NCBI RefSeq assembly: GCF_010731895.1
Contig: NZ_AP022596.1
Coordinates: forward strand, 4,340,001-4,404,000
DNA: 64,000 nucleotides
Direction of reading: 5' to 3'
DNA from: Mycolicibacterium helvum
GTDB taxonomy: Bacteria > Actinomycetota > Actinomycetes > Mycobacteriales > Mycobacteriaceae
The notes beneath the pieces are model-generated. The model did no database searches. It had not been told where the DNA came from and was given only the letters and a program-made list of their open reading frames with translations. Positions 43,417-53,281 of the stretch are shown in pieces (within the stretch, counting starts at the first letter, position 1; the number at the start of each line of letters is the position of its first letter). The position numbers and the translations under genes were made by a program.

Positions 43417-44091
43417 ATGCTCGAGATGACCTATCGTACGGCCCGCGCCAGGGTCAATGAACTCGCTGCCACGCTCAGCAACGACCAGCTTCAATTGCAG
43501 GTTCCTGCTACGCCTCGGTGGACGGTGCACGAGCTGTTGGCACATCTTGTCGGTTGTGCGTCCGACGCTGTCAGCGGACGGCTGGACGGGGTGACGAGCG
43601 ATCAGTGGACGGCACGGCACGTCCGCGAACGCAGGCGAAACTCGGTCGGCGAACTGATGGACGAATGGGATCGCATCGGCGTGGCCGCCGACGCCAGCCT
43701 GACAGACGAGCAGCTCTACGGGCCCAACCTCGCTATTGACACCATCTGCCACGAGGCGGATCTGCGTGAGGCACTGGGACTTCCACGGGTGGACCGCGAA
43801 CACTGGCAGCCATTCCTGGACGTGACGATGATGTACCTGGGCAGACAGCTGCGGCGCAGCACGTCCCTGGTCATTGAGGATGAGCAGGGACAGCAGTGGA
43901 GTTGCGGCTCTGGGCAACCGGCGACGCTGCTGCGGGCCGACGGCTATGAACTGTTGCGCGCCAACCTGAGCCGCCGCTCCCTGCACCAGATCGCCGCATG
44001 GGAATGGACACCAGCACCCACCGAGGAGATGCTGCACGGATTCGGAGTGTTCGGGACGCGGGTCGACGACCAGCCCATCCCGGCGCCCTAG
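43417..44091 (+). CDS. Maleylpyruvate isomerase/DinB-like mycothiol-dependent family
   Basis: A 224-residue protein of the mycothiol-dependent maleylpyruvate isomerase / DinB superfamily: N-terminal helical bundle with [12 protein letters not shown] (metal-binding His) and [14 protein letters not shown] (second His), then a C-terminal SCP2-like part. Members use mycothiol or divalent metals in isomerase or transferase reactions. It follows the FAD monooxygenase by 14 bases. Its TAG stop shares the four-base palindrome CTAG with the stop of the convergent ligB gene. Specific substrate unknown. Confidence 0.8.
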   Translation: MLEMTYRTARARVNELAATLSNDQLQLQVPATPRWTVHELLAHLVGCASDAVSGRLDGVTSDQWTARHVRERRRNSVGELMDEWDRIGVAADASLTDEQLYGPNLAIDTICHEADLREALGLPRVDREHWQPFLDVTMMYLGRQLRRSTSLVIEDEQGQQWSCGSGQPATLLRADGYELLRANLSRRSLHQIAAWEWTPAPTEEMLHGFGVFGTRVDDQPIPAP

Positions 44092-45653
44092 TCCCGTTCG
44101 TAGAACGTCCGTACGGTGTCGATGGTGTCGGCTTCGGCGGCGCTCTTGTCGTCGCGGTAGCGCAGCACCCGGGCGAACCGCAGCGCCATCCCCGCGGGAT
44201 AGCGACTGGAGCCCTGCACGCCGTCGAACGCGATCTCGACGACCTGCTCGGGCCGTAGCGGGACGACGTATTGATCCAGCGGCGCTCTGCCCGATGTCGC
44301 CGGCCCGGCGGCTCCGACCGCCAGCTCGGCGAATCGCGCCGTCTGCCAGTCCAGCATCGCGTCGGTCATGCCCTTGAAGGTCTTGCCCAGCATCACGAAG
44401 CCGCCGGTCTGCGGATCCAGGGCACCCAGATGGATATTGGACAGCTTGCCTGTGCGCCGTCCCGAGCCCCACTCCACGGCGAGCACCACCAGGTCCAGGG
44501 TGTGCACCGGCTTGACTTTCAGCCAGCCCGCGCCGCGTCGGCCCGCCTCGTAAGGCGAGGCCGGTGATTTGGCCATCACGCCCTCGTGGCCGGCGGCCAG
44601 TGTGGCGCCCAGAAAGTCCTGCGCCGCAGCCGTATCGGTGGTGGCTAGCCGGTCCACCCGGTGTTCAGCGGGCACGATCGAGTCCAGCGCCGCGAGCCGG
44701 GCATGGGTGGGCTCATCGAGCAGGTCAACACCGTCGAGATGCAGGATGTCGAAGAAGAACACCGAAAGTGGTTGTGCCGCGCGAGCTGCGGCCACATCGG
44801 TGCTCTTGCCGAATCGCGACGCCGTGACCTGAAACCGGTGTGGGCGGTTGTCGGAGCGCAGGGCGATAGCCTCACCGTCGGCGATCAGGTTGGTGACTGG
44901 CAGCGCGAGCGCGGCGTCCACCACCTCGGGCAACCGGGCGGTCACATCGTCGAGGCTACGGGTGTACACGGTGACATCGGCTCCGCTGCGGTGAATCTGC
45001 ACGCGGGCGCCGTCGAGCTTTGCCTCGAAAATAGCGTCGCCGCCGAGGCGTTCGAGTGCATCGGCCACCCCGGTCGCGGTCTGGGCGAGCATCGGGCCGA
45101 CCGGCCGGCCCACCGTCAAGGTGAATCCGCTCAGCGCCTCGGTGCCGCCGGTCAGCGCCGAGGCCGCCACGGCAGGCAGGGCACCGCCGAGCATGGCGGC
45201 CCGGCGCACGGCCGCGGCGGGTACGCCGGCCGCCTTGGCGACGGCGTCGGCCATCACCCCGGCCAGCGCCCCCTGGCGCAGTTCGCCGCCGAGCAGTCGG
45301 CGCAGGAACACCTGCTCGGTGTCGGTGGCCGCGGTGAACAAGCCGGCGAGTAGTTCGGCACGCCGGGCCTGCGAGCCCTTGCCCGCCACGGCGCCGATCT
45401 CGGTGAAGGCCGCGTCGACGGCGTCCACGGTGAGCGTCGGCTCCGCCGCCGGATCGGGCAGTGAGCGCAACGCCGCCCAGCCCACCCCGATCTGGCGTTG
45501 GGGTAACTCCCCGGACAGCCACGACACCACGACGGCCACTAGTCGGGGGTCACCTACACCGGTCAACAGCGCGGCGATCCGGGCCACTTTGGCCAGCCGC
45601 GACGACATTGCCGACACATCGGCCGAGGCCGCCGCGATATCGCCGAGCAACAT
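44088..45653 (-). CDS. ligB: ATP-dependent DNA ligase
   Basis: A 521-residue ATP-dependent DNA ligase of the LigB type. The N-terminal DNA-binding domain (residues 1-180) is followed by the adenylation site [13 protein letters not shown] with Lys212 as AMP acceptor, [35 protein letters not shown] and [12 protein letters not shown], then an OB-fold domain with [14 protein letters not shown]. It seals nicks during repair. Length and layout match mycobacterial LigB. It converges on the isomerase gene with overlapping stop codons. Confidence 0.95.
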   Translation of the reverse strand: MLLGDIAAASADVSAMSSRLAKVARIAALLTGVGDPRLVAVVVSWLSGELPQRQIGVGWAALRSLPDPAAEPTLTVDAVDAAFTEIGAVAGKGSQARRAELLAGLFTAATDTEQVFLRRLLGGELRQGALAGVMADAVAKAAGVPAAAVRRAAMLGGALPAVAASALTGGTEALSGFTLTVGRPVGPMLAQTATGVADALERLGGDAIFEAKLDGARVQIHRSGADVTVYTRSLDDVTARLPEVVDAALALPVTNLIADGEAIALRSDNRPHRFQVTASRFGKSTDVAAARAAQPLSVFFFDILHLDGVDLLDEPTHARLAALDSIVPAEHRVDRLATTDTAAAQDFLGATLAAGHEGVMAKSPASPYEAGRRGAGWLKVKPVHTLDLVVLAVEWGSGRRTGKLSNIHLGALDPQTGGFVMLGKTFKGMTDAMLDWQTARFAELAVGAAGPATSGRAPLDQYVVPLRPEQVVEIAFDGVQGSSRYPAGMALRFARVLRYRDDKSAAEADTIDTVRTFYERD

Positions 45654-45775
45654 GTCTCCAGGTTGGCACGACACCCTGACAACCTTTGGACCTGCGCGCG
45701 GCGTACTGAAAGTCCACCGTTGTGCGGCACCTTTGGTCCGCGCTTCATCGCGCATTCGCGTAGGAAGGTTCCGTC

Positions 45776-46951
45776 CTAACCGCAGGGCTCGGCGTTCGCC
45801 TCCATGCGCAATCGCCCGAGCACCCAGGCGACGACGAGATCGGCCGAAGGCGCCAGCACGCTGTCGTCGAATGTGGCCTTGGCTGAGTGGTTGGACGGGC
45901 TGGTGGCGGGATCACCGGTGGTTGCACCGATGAGTAGAAAAACCCCTGGTATCGCCCGCAAAACCCAGGAGAAATCCTCCGAGATCGCCAGAGGTTCGGC
46001 CAGGGCGCCGACCGTGCCGCCGACGATGTCACGCAGCTTGGCCAACTCCCCGCCGGAGGTCACCGTCGGGATGGTGTCCTTGCGCGCGGTGACTGTGGCG
46101 GTGACACCGTGGGTGATGGCGACGCCCTCGGCGTTGGACCGGACGAGCTCCTCGACGCCGTCGATACTGCGTTCGGAGAATCCGCGGATGACCCCGCACA
46201 CCTGCGCGCTGTCGGGGATGACATTGCGCGCGACACCTGCATGCATCGATCCGTAGGTGAGCACTGCGTGTTCACGTGGGTCGACGCGCATAGCCAGCAT
46301 GCCGGTGGAGGCCGTGACGAAGGCGGCCGTCGCCGTGATCGGGTCGCGCACCAGATGCGGCGCCGAGCCATGCCCGCCGTGACCGTGGAAGGCGACATCG
46401 ATCAGGGTTGAACCCGCCAGAACGGCGCCCTCCCGTGTGACCACCTGACCGAGCTCAAGGTGGTGGGCCAGGACGTGCAGCCCAAGCGCGGCGACTGGGC
46501 GGGCAGCCAGTACGTCGAGTAGCCCTTCCTCCAGGGCCAGCTGGGCGCCGCCATGGCCCTCCTCGCCCGGCTGGAAGAAGAACAAGACGTCGCCGGCCAG
46601 CTCCTGGCGACGATGATGAACCTCCAGCGCCGCATGAAGAACAATCGCCATATGGCAGTCGTGTCCGCAGGCATGCATCGCCCCGTTGGTCGCGGCCCAC
46701 GCCAGACCTGTCTCCTCCTGCACAGGTAGCGCGTCCATGTCCGAACGGACCAGCACCGACGGGCGCGCCCGATCCTGCTTGACCGCCTCACCGCGCACGA
46801 TGGCCACGATCGAGGTGAGTCCGGTGCCCACTGCGCATTCGATACCAGCACCTTCGAGGCGATCCAGCAGATAGCGCTGGGTCCACGGAAGGTCGAGCCC
46901 GACCTCTGGGTGGGCATGCAGTTCGCGGCGGGTGGTGACGATATCGGTCAT
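45776..46951 (-). CDS. M20 family amidohydrolase
   Basis: A 391-residue M20D (hippurate hydrolase / indole-acetyl-amino-acid hydrolase-like) zinc enzyme: [17 protein letters not shown] at the start, [27 protein letters not shown] with metal ligands, [14 protein letters not shown] with the catalytic Glu, and the lid domain with [12 protein letters not shown]. It removes an acyl group from an amide. Its ATG overlaps the stop of the upstream VOC gene (ATGA). Together they are divergent from the three-domain regulator, so probably part of the same catabolic island. Confidence 0.9.
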   Translation of the reverse strand: MTDIVTTRRELHAHPEVGLDLPWTQRYLLDRLEGAGIECAVGTGLTSIVAIVRGEAVKQDRARPSVLVRSDMDALPVQEETGLAWAATNGAMHACGHDCHMAIVLHAALEVHHRRQELAGDVLFFFQPGEEGHGGAQLALEEGLLDVLAARPVAALGLHVLAHHLELGQVVTREGAVLAGSTLIDVAFHGHGGHGSAPHLVRDPITATAAFVTASTGMLAMRVDPREHAVLTYGSMHAGVARNVIPDSAQVCGVIRGFSERSIDGVEELVRSNAEGVAITHGVTATVTARKDTIPTVTSGGELAKLRDIVGGTVGALAEPLAISEDFSWVLRAIPGVFLLIGATTGDPATSPSNHSAKATFDDSVLAPSADLVVAWVLGRLRMEANAEPCG

Positions 46952-47571
46952 GGTGCGACCAGCTCGCGAATGCTGTCGTCGATGGTGAGCCGTGTCCCGT
47001 CGGATCGCTGCACAGCGATCGACGCGAGGCGGCCGAGCTGGGTGCGTTCAGCCGCCCCGAGGACGGTATCGGCGCTGGTGATCGACTCGGGCGCGGTTCC
47101 CCCGGGGCGCAGGACGTGGAGGTCGACCAGGCGCGCGGCAGATTCGGATCCCGCCCCGGGGAAAGCCTGATCGGCCGGTCTGATCAGGCCGAAGGGGCGG
47201 TCCCCGCCGCCGACGGCGCCGTCGACTCCGTACAGGTCGACGGCCACTCCGTCACGGCTGAGGTGCTGGCCCACCATGCCCCGCACCGATGCGGCCGTAA
47301 CTGATACGGCCCAACCAGCACAGACGATCTGTCGCTCAAGTGCGACCGAGACCAGCCGACCGAACGGATTGGCCGACGCCTGCGCCGGGTCGACGACGGT
47401 GACCAGTTCCAGATAGCTCCCGTCGAGCGCAACGATGAGGTTCTCGGTTCCCGCACCCTCGTGGCGTCCACCTCCGACGGCACCGAGGCCCCAAAGTGTG
47501 CGAAAACTCTCCTCTGCCGCTGCAAGATTTGGTACTGCGATCACTATATGGTCGATGCCGACAGGTAACAC
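46948..47571 (-). CDS. VOC (glyoxalase-like) family protein
   Basis: A 207-residue protein with an N-terminal VOC half-domain (GIDHIVIAVPNLAAAEESFR, then GTENLIVALDGSYLELV with metal-type His/Glu positions) and a second weaker half. This resembles Glyoxalase-like 3 proteins. The start is taken as GTG at 47569-47571, giving VLPVGIDHIV; AGGAG lies 11 bases upstream. The gene is 44 bases from the divergent regulator and is coupled to the M20 gene. No reaction can be assigned. Confidence 0.75.
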   Translation of the reverse strand: MLPVGIDHIVIAVPNLAAAEESFRTLWGLGAVGGGRHEGAGTENLIVALDGSYLELVTVVDPAQASANPFGRLVSVALERQIVCAGWAVSVTAASVRGMVGQHLSRDGVAVDLYGVDGAVGGGDRPFGLIRPADQAFPGAGSESAARLVDLHVLRPGGTAPESITSADTVLGAAERTQLGRLASIAVQRSDGTRLTIDDSIRELVAP

Positions 47572-47615
47572 GATGTGCTTGCTCCTGGTGAACGTGAGAA
47601 GTGGAGAATCGTTAG

Positions 47616-48458
47616 ATGGCACGCGACGCGGGGAAGAACGACTTCGAGTCCGCGTCATCGGCACCGCTGCTCAAAATTGGACATATCGCGCAAATGCTCG
47701 GGGTGTCCGCCGCACGCATCAGGTTGTGGGAAGACGAAGGGTTGATCACGCCGACCCGCACGGAGTCCGGTCAGCGACGGTACTCGATGCGCGACCTCAA
47801 GCACCTGGAACGCGTTCGCCGCCTTGTCAATAGCGGCGAGATGACCTTCGCGGGAGTGCGCGCCACCCTGGGTACCGCCGACGACCCCGCGACCGAGACT
47901 TCCGACGAGGGGCTCGCCCGCCCCGAAATCGGTGCCCGCACGAAATTGCTTCGTCAACGTGCCGGGCTCAGCTTGCGTGAGCTCGCCGGTCTGATCGGCA
48001 TGAGTCCGTCGGCATTGAGCGCTTTCGAGCGGGGCAACAGCAGCCCGAACATCGGCCGGCTTTCCCAGATCGCTCACGCCATTGGCATCACCACCAACGA
48101 GCTGTTGGGTGTCGATCAGCAACGTGACGAGATCGTGGTCCGACGCGATCAGCGGGAGCGGATCGTTGATGCGGCCGGCGTGGTCATCGAAAACCTCTAC
48201 CTGTCCCCGACGGTCCTGCAATCCCAGATGGTGACCGTCAAACCAGGTTGCGGCAGTGGGCATCCGATGACGCACGAGGGTGACGAGTTCCTTATCGTGA
48301 TCGAGGGTGCCATCGAGGTTGTCTTGGACGCGACCGACGTCTACCGCCTGGAAACCGGCGATGCGATGAACTTTGCCAGTACGCGTCCGCATATCTATCG
48401 CAATCATGGATCTGTTGATGCCAGGGTCGTCTGGGTGAACACGCCGCCGACGTTCTAG
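47616..48458 (+). CDS. Three-domain regulator: MerR + XRE helix-turn-helix + cupin
   Basis: A 280-residue regulator with an uncommon order of domains. Residues about 18-85 are a MerR winged helix (LLKIGHIAQMLGVSAARIR, LWEDEGLITPTRTESGQRRY). Residues about 108-165 are an XRE/Cro helix-turn-helix (GARTKLLRQRAGLSLRELAG, MSPSALSAFERGNSSPNIGR). Residues about 180-278 are a cupin (GHPMTHEGDEFLIVIEGAIE), a likely ligand sensor. XRE-cupin proteins commonly govern catabolic operons; the added MerR reader suggests two DNA contacts. It lies between two leftward catabolic units and is divergent from the M20/VOC pair. Confidence 0.87.
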   Translation: MARDAGKNDFESASSAPLLKIGHIAQMLGVSAARIRLWEDEGLITPTRTESGQRRYSMRDLKHLERVRRLVNSGEMTFAGVRATLGTADDPATETSDEGLARPEIGARTKLLRQRAGLSLRELAGLIGMSPSALSAFERGNSSPNIGRLSQIAHAIGITTNELLGVDQQRDEIVVRRDQRERIVDAAGVVIENLYLSPTVLQSQMVTVKPGCGSGHPMTHEGDEFLIVIEGAIEVVLDATDVYRLETGDAMNFASTRPHIYRNHGSVDARVVWVNTPPTF

Positions 48459-48482
48459 GGGAACGCCGGCAGCGCGTCGCGT

Positions 48483-49265
48483 TCAGTCGAGAACCGCGAC
48501 CGCCCTGATCGGCGAGCCTGTTCCCCCGAGGATGTGCAACGGCAGCCCGAAGAACTCGAACCGCTTGTTCACCACCTGGCCGAGGTTTGCCAGATGTTCG
48601 GTGTTCACGATGCCGTACTTCTTGCACACCATGTGGCCCGGGAAGGTGTTGTCCATGCTGTTGTCGATGGCGTTGCAGTCGGTGCCGATGTTCACCACTC
48701 CCTTGGCTGCGAGATATTCGGCTCCCTCCCAGTCGAACCCGGGGTTCTCGTCGATGTACTTGGGTTGCGGGAACCAGCGGTCGCCATAGTCGAACCACGC
48801 CAGGACGATGTCGCCCGGCCGGATCTGCTCGCCGTGTTCGGCGAGCTTGGCCTCGGCCAACTGCACGTCCTTGGCACCGGCGTACCCCGTGCGATCCGGG
48901 TCCGGCGACCGAAACATGATGTGAGACAGGTCGATACATACCGCCGACCCGTAATAGTAGGTCAGCGGGATCGCATCCAGTGTCTTGCCGTCTGGGTCGT
49001 ACTCGAACGTGGCGTCGGTGTGAGTCCCGGCGTGCTCGCTGATCAGTAGGTCACGTGCCTGGAAACCGTCCCTGGTGCCGTACTTCTCCTTGAACTCTTC
49101 GTGGGTTTGGTGCACGACGATTTTCGTCTCCTGGTGCCCGAACCACGTTGGCATGCCTTCGTAGATCGGCCGTGTCAGATCGACGAGGGTCCTGCGACCG
49201 TCCAAGAGGTGAGCGCCCAGGGTCGGTTCCTGCAGAGTCGCATCGGTCGCGGGAATCGTTGTCAT
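48483..49265 (-). CDS. Cyclase/kynurenine formamidase-like metal hydrolase
   Basis: A 260-residue cyclase-family (PF04199-type) hydrolase. The metal motif SEHAGTHTDA matches HxGTHxD; VDLTRPIYEGMPTWFGHQE at the start and PGHMVCKKYGIVNTEHLANL near the end complete the pattern. The family includes kynurenine formamidase and isatin hydrolase, which open amide or imide rings or formamides. Its ATG overlaps the stop of the flavin reductase gene (ATGA), so it belongs to the monooxygenase operon and probably hydrolyses its product. Confidence 0.87.
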   Translation of the reverse strand: MTTIPATDATLQEPTLGAHLLDGRRTLVDLTRPIYEGMPTWFGHQETKIVVHQTHEEFKEKYGTRDGFQARDLLISEHAGTHTDATFEYDPDGKTLDAIPLTYYYGSAVCIDLSHIMFRSPDPDRTGYAGAKDVQLAEAKLAEHGEQIRPGDIVLAWFDYGDRWFPQPKYIDENPGFDWEGAEYLAAKGVVNIGTDCNAIDNSMDNTFPGHMVCKKYGIVNTEHLANLGQVVNKRFEFFGLPLHILGGTGSPIRAVAVLD

Positions 49266-49834
49266 GCCTTGTCTCCTTGGTGCTGGAAGAACGAGCCGAA
49301 TAGCTGGTTGAAGAACACCAGTCCGGACTCTTCGCTGGTGTTGGTGGTGGCCGACACGACGTCGGCGACGATCAGAAGATGATCGAGCACCTCCACTTCG
49401 ACCACCGACTTGCATTCGAGGTTGTGCAACGCTCCCGCGATCGCGGGGACCCCGAGCAGGGGCCCACCACCGGAGACCGCCTCGGCGGCCAGGAATTTCG
49501 GTTGGCCCGGTGCTGCCTGTCGCGCTGCCAGGTCGGCTCCGCCCGCCGACAGGATTGCCACGCCGAACTCTCCCGACTCGGCGATGGATTGTGCGGTGGC
49601 CGTGTACTTTGCGATCGAGAAGGCGATGCGCGCGGGGTTGGCCGAGAACGAGGACAACGAGCTCAGAGTCACTCCCCACGGTTGGCCTTCGACCATGGAT
49701 GTCACGATCACCACGCCGCTGGCCAGCATCCGCATCGACCGAGCGAAGTCGGCTGCGGGGATGGGAACGAATTCGCAGGACGCTGGTGTCCGCAGCCTCG
49801 GGAGGTTCTCAACCATCGTGTCGGTGGCGGGCAT
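49262..49834 (-). CDS. Flavin reductase of a two-component monooxygenase
   Basis: A 190-residue HpaC-type flavin reductase: ARSMRMLASGVVIVTSMVEG, GVTLSSLSSFSANPARIAFS (the FMN/FAD site), then FGVAILSAGGADLA and a split-barrel end with LIVADV. It supplies reduced flavin to the oxygenase encoded just upstream, with which it overlaps as TGATG; the downstream cyclase overlaps too. Tight coupling supports a single degradative unit. Confidence 0.9.
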   Translation of the reverse strand: MPATDTMVENLPRLRTPASCEFVPIPAADFARSMRMLASGVVIVTSMVEGQPWGVTLSSLSSFSANPARIAFSIAKYTATAQSIAESGEFGVAILSAGGADLAARQAAPGQPKFLAAEAVSGGGPLLGVPAIAGALHNLECKSVVEVEVLDHLLIVADVVSATTNTSEESGLVFFNQLFGSFFQHQGDKA

Positions 49835-51342
49835 CAGGCGATCCCCACGTAGTCACGAACCCGGCGTGCGGCGGCGCTGCGGTCGGTCTTCGAGTAGACG
49901 AGGTGACGCACGAACGCCGGCGGTGTGGCATTCACGTTCTCGAAGAGTGCGACGCGACCGGCGTGTGCTCCGGCGACCAGATCCCACACGAAGTTGAAGA
50001 AGGTGTTCTTTTCGCGGGCGGTGACACCGGTGCCCGGGAAGTACGCTTCCATGCGGGGACCGAATTCCGGATGATCCCAGACCTTTTCCGGCCACCGAGC
50101 GATGAGCGCCTGACCGCACAGATCGCGGATCAGGTAGGTGATCCTCGGGTAGTTCTCGATGGAGTAGAGCCGGCCGGCGGTGGTGAGTTCCGGATTGGGC
50201 ACGTGCACCCCGTTCCATTCCACCGACTCGGAGATGGTGGCCAGCGAGTAGGCCTTGAGCGTCTGGGCGTAGAGCGTGATGTCGGCGACTGCGGCCTGCA
50301 CGCCGGGGATCTTGTTGGTGCCCAGGATCTCGGTGATGACCTGTGCCACACCGGTGAACATCTCGGCGCGGAATGCCAGCCTGGTCATGATCGACCACAG
50401 CGAGTACACGCAACTCTCGTAATAGAGGTCGAGCAGACCCAGGTTGTACTTGCTGAACACGTATTCGCGTGGCACCAGAACGTTGTCGAACAGAATCGTC
50501 TGGTCAAGTTCCTCGCCGGCGTGGTCGAGTGGGTGGTCGTTGCGTGGAGCGTTCATCCGCGCAGTGGGTTCGCGCAGCACGAGTGACAATCCGGGTGAGT
50601 TCATCGGGATTGCCGCCCAGATCGCGGCCTCCGGACCCACACCCTCACCGAGAGTGGTTGACAGCGTGAAGAAGTGCGCGAGGGAACCGATGCTGCCGGC
50701 AACCTTCGCGCCGGTGATGACGATACCGTCTGGGCGGTCTTCGACGATCCGAAGCTGCGACGGGCGTTCGTTGCGCGGCACGTTGCGGTCGGACTGAGGA
50801 TCGGCGATCAGGTCCGTACTGAGCAGGTTGTAGTCGCCGGAGAGCTTGACGAAACTACGGATGTTCTCGGCGAATTCATGGTTCTCGGCTTCGATGCGGT
50901 CGATGGTGGACAAAAAGCCCAAGGCCATCATCGGTCCGTAGTCGTTGGGGCGACCGTACATACCCATGGTGCGTTGGGTGATGAAGCGAGTGGACTCGCG
51001 CTTGGCGAATAGGTGCTCGCGCGTCGTGGGGACCTGCCAACCGATGGCACGCCGTCCTCCGTCCTCGGCGACGTAGGTCAGTGTGTCCTGGTGTTCGGGA
51101 TCGAATTGAGCGTCCTGGATACTGGCCAGCGTCTCGACTGCGCGAAGGTCCTGGTGCGTGGTGACGTCGGTGATCTCCTCGCCCTGCGAAGAGATGATGC
51201 GTCGACCATCTCGCAGCGACGCCTTGTACTGCTCGCCGGTCATCAGGTGGCTTCCCGATTTGTCGAGCTGCTCGGTCACCTTGTCGATGCGCAGCCGCTT
51301 CGGGTCGAAGGATGCCGCTTCGGGGTAGGACAGCGTTGTCAT
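49834..51342 (-). CDS. HpaB-type FADH2-dependent monooxygenase
   Basis: A 502-residue member of the 4-hydroxyphenylacetate 3-monooxygenase (HpaB) family: MTGEQYKASLRDGRRI at the N-terminus (a family hallmark), an acyl-CoA-dehydrogenase-like core with VKLSGDYNLLSTDLIADPQS, TGAKVAGSIGSLAHF, HAGEELDQTILFDNVLVPRE, and the C-terminal GTGVTAREKNTFFNFVWDLV. The enzyme hydroxylates aromatic or heteroaromatic rings with reduced flavin from the adjacent reductase. The neighbours (NCS1 permease, RidA, cyclase) point to a nitrogen-bearing ring as substrate rather than hydroxyphenylacetate; this is inference. Confidence 0.9.
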   Translation of the reverse strand: MTTLSYPEAASFDPKRLRIDKVTEQLDKSGSHLMTGEQYKASLRDGRRIISSQGEEITDVTTHQDLRAVETLASIQDAQFDPEHQDTLTYVAEDGGRRAIGWQVPTTREHLFAKRESTRFITQRTMGMYGRPNDYGPMMALGFLSTIDRIEAENHEFAENIRSFVKLSGDYNLLSTDLIADPQSDRNVPRNERPSQLRIVEDRPDGIVITGAKVAGSIGSLAHFFTLSTTLGEGVGPEAAIWAAIPMNSPGLSLVLREPTARMNAPRNDHPLDHAGEELDQTILFDNVLVPREYVFSKYNLGLLDLYYESCVYSLWSIMTRLAFRAEMFTGVAQVITEILGTNKIPGVQAAVADITLYAQTLKAYSLATISESVEWNGVHVPNPELTTAGRLYSIENYPRITYLIRDLCGQALIARWPEKVWDHPEFGPRMEAYFPGTGVTAREKNTFFNFVWDLVAGAHAGRVALFENVNATPPAFVRHLVYSKTDRSAAARRVRDYVGIA

Positions 51343-51370
51343 GTGATGCCTTCCTTGAGGGGTTCTGTTT

Positions 51371-51823
51371 CTAGCCGCGGATGACTGCGATTGCTTCGGC
51401 CTCGATGAGGAAGCCGTCGTACATGAGTCCAGCGACTCGCACGCCTGTGCCGGCCGGTCCTTCGTCGGGCAGAAACTCCATCCGAACACGAGTCATGGCC
51501 TCCCAGTTGGCCTGCACCTCGTCACCGGTTCCGTCGAAGCAGTAGTAGGTGTTGACCTTGACCACGTCTTCCCACGTCGCTCCCGCTTCGGCGAGGACAT
51601 TGGTCAGCGACTGAAACACATTGCGCGTCTGGGTCTCGATATCGCCTATACCCACGACGTTGCCGTGTTCGTCCGATGACAGTTGGCCACCGGTAAAGAC
51701 CAGGTTGCCTACTCGCCAGCCTTGCGAGAACGGGGTCTTGATGTGGTGGGTCCAGGTGCTGTTCATCAGTCGTTGACGATCGGTGCCGTCTCCGACCGCG
51801 GCGCTGAGATCGGTTGTGGACAT
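51371..51823 (-). CDS. RidA/YjgF family enamine deaminase
   Basis: A 150-residue RidA-family protein: LVFTGGQLSSDEHGNVVG, QTRNVFQSLTNVLAEAGATW, DVVKVNTYYC and the end GTGVRVAGLMYDGFLIEAEA with the conserved Arg that marks enamine/imine deaminase activity. RidA-like proteins in catabolic operons hydrolyse enamine or aminoacrylate-type intermediates, as in pyrimidine or nitroaromatic routes. It lies 28 bases before the monooxygenase gene and 54 after the permease. Confidence 0.9.
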   Translation of the reverse strand: MSTTDLSAAVGDGTDRQRLMNSTWTHHIKTPFSQGWRVGNLVFTGGQLSSDEHGNVVGIGDIETQTRNVFQSLTNVLAEAGATWEDVVKVNTYYCFDGTGDEVQANWEAMTRVRMEFLPDEGPAGTGVRVAGLMYDGFLIEAEAIAVIRG

Positions 51824-51877
51824 AGTGGAATTCCCTTCTTTAGGAAGTGATTACGGTGTTCGACTGGATGCCGGCGG

Positions 51878-53281
51878 TCAGGCCGGTGCGGGTGCGGTTG
51901 CGATGTGCCGCGCCGCGCGCCGGGCCGAAACACGGGTCAACCCGAGGTAGAGGACCAGGCTGACGACCGAGCCCACGGCCCACGTGAGGTCGACGCCGCC
52001 GAGCTTGTTCGCTACCGATCCGACGAAGAATGGGCTGCTGGCAAAGGGCAGTTCGACAATGAAAGTGACGATATAGGTGACCACAGCGGGCACGTTCACG
52101 TAGCCGTATCCGCGAGTGCTGTCGATGAACGCCGCTGGATCGTAAACCCCTCGTTTGATGACGTAGTAGTCGACGAGATTGATGATGCTCCAAGGGATCA
52201 GCAGCGTCATCAAGAACGTGATGAACCCGAGGTAGGCGTTCAGGAAGTCCGACGCGAAACCCGCGGCCACGACCGTGGTCACGATCGCCAACACCACGGC
52301 CACGGCATTACGCGCGAAGGCGCGAGGAACCCAGGCTGGCTTGAAAGTCTGGATCATGGTCAGCACCGTCAGTGATGGGCCGTAGAGGTTTATCACCGCA
52401 GCGTCGATGGCGCCCAGGAACAGCATGACCACCACGAAGATCCTGAAGGGCGCCGGCAAGAAGCTGACCAGGTCGGCCACGGCGCCGTCTCCACCGGCGG
52501 CAACAACCAGCAGCGCGCCCAGGATCATCATCGGCACCGCGCCCAGCACGCAACCGAAGTAGGTGTACCAGAATGCCGGCCGGGCGGATGTCTTGGACGG
52601 CAAGTAGCGGGAGTAATCGGAGACATAAGGTGCGTAGGCGATCTGCCAGATCGCTGCCGCCGAGATCATGCCCATGAATCCGATTGTGTTGAAATGTAAT
52701 TCGCCACTCCCGGCCGAGACCGCGGAGGCGTGTGTCATCAGGGATACAGCGAGCACGATGACTGCGAGCCCGAACAGCCCTAGCAGGGCGCGGTTTGCCC
52801 GGTGGATGAGCTCGTAGCCCACAACGACGACAAGCAGGGTCACCAGCGCGCACATCGTCAGGCCGAAGACTCCGCCGAACGACGGGATGAGTATCGCCAG
52901 CGTGTCACGCGCGAGGATCAGGATCGAGGCGAGGAATCCCAAATAGACCAGGATGACGACGGCAAGAACCAGCAGCGCGCCGTACATGCCGAATTGGGCG
53001 CGCGCTTGAATCATCTGCGGCACACCTAATTTCGATCCCTGTACCGAGTGAAGTGCCATCAGAACGGCGCCAAGCAGGTTGCCGATCAGGATCGCGACCA
53101 CACACCACGAGGCCGGCAGCCCGTAGACGGTCGTTCCCAGCACGCCGGTGACCAAGGTCAACGGCATGATGTTCACCCCGAACCACACCGGGAACAGATG
53201 TCGCGCCGTTCCCTTGCGTCGATCCTCGGGAACCGGCTGGATCGTTAAGTCCTCGATCAAGGATGCGTTCGAAGATGTCAA
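51878..53281 (-). CDS. NCS1 nucleobase/hydantoin-type permease
   Basis: A 467-residue 12-helix NCS1 transporter: LIEDLTIQPVPEDRRKG at the N-terminus, WFGVNIMPLTLVTG, QARAQFGMYGALL, and YVSDYSRYLP in the middle are classical. NCS1 proteins import cytosine, uracil, allantoin, hydantoins or purines. I choose TTG at 53281 because it gives the usual short N-terminus and GGAG stands 9 bases upstream; longer frames add unrelated sequence. As the first gene of the operon it indicates that the substrate is a small nitrogenous ring compound. Confidence 0.9.
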   Translation of the reverse strand: MTSSNASLIEDLTIQPVPEDRRKGTARHLFPVWFGVNIMPLTLVTGVLGTTVYGLPASWCVVAILIGNLLGAVLMALHSVQGSKLGVPQMIQARAQFGMYGALLVLAVVILVYLGFLASILILARDTLAILIPSFGGVFGLTMCALVTLLVVVVGYELIHRANRALLGLFGLAVIVLAVSLMTHASAVSAGSGELHFNTIGFMGMISAAAIWQIAYAPYVSDYSRYLPSKTSARPAFWYTYFGCVLGAVPMMILGALLVVAAGGDGAVADLVSFLPAPFRIFVVVMLFLGAIDAAVINLYGPSLTVLTMIQTFKPAWVPRAFARNAVAVVLAIVTTVVAAGFASDFLNAYLGFITFLMTLLIPWSIINLVDYYVIKRGVYDPAAFIDSTRGYGYVNVPAVVTYIVTFIVELPFASSPFFVGSVANKLGGVDLTWAVGSVVSLVLYLGLTRVSARRAARHIATAPAPA

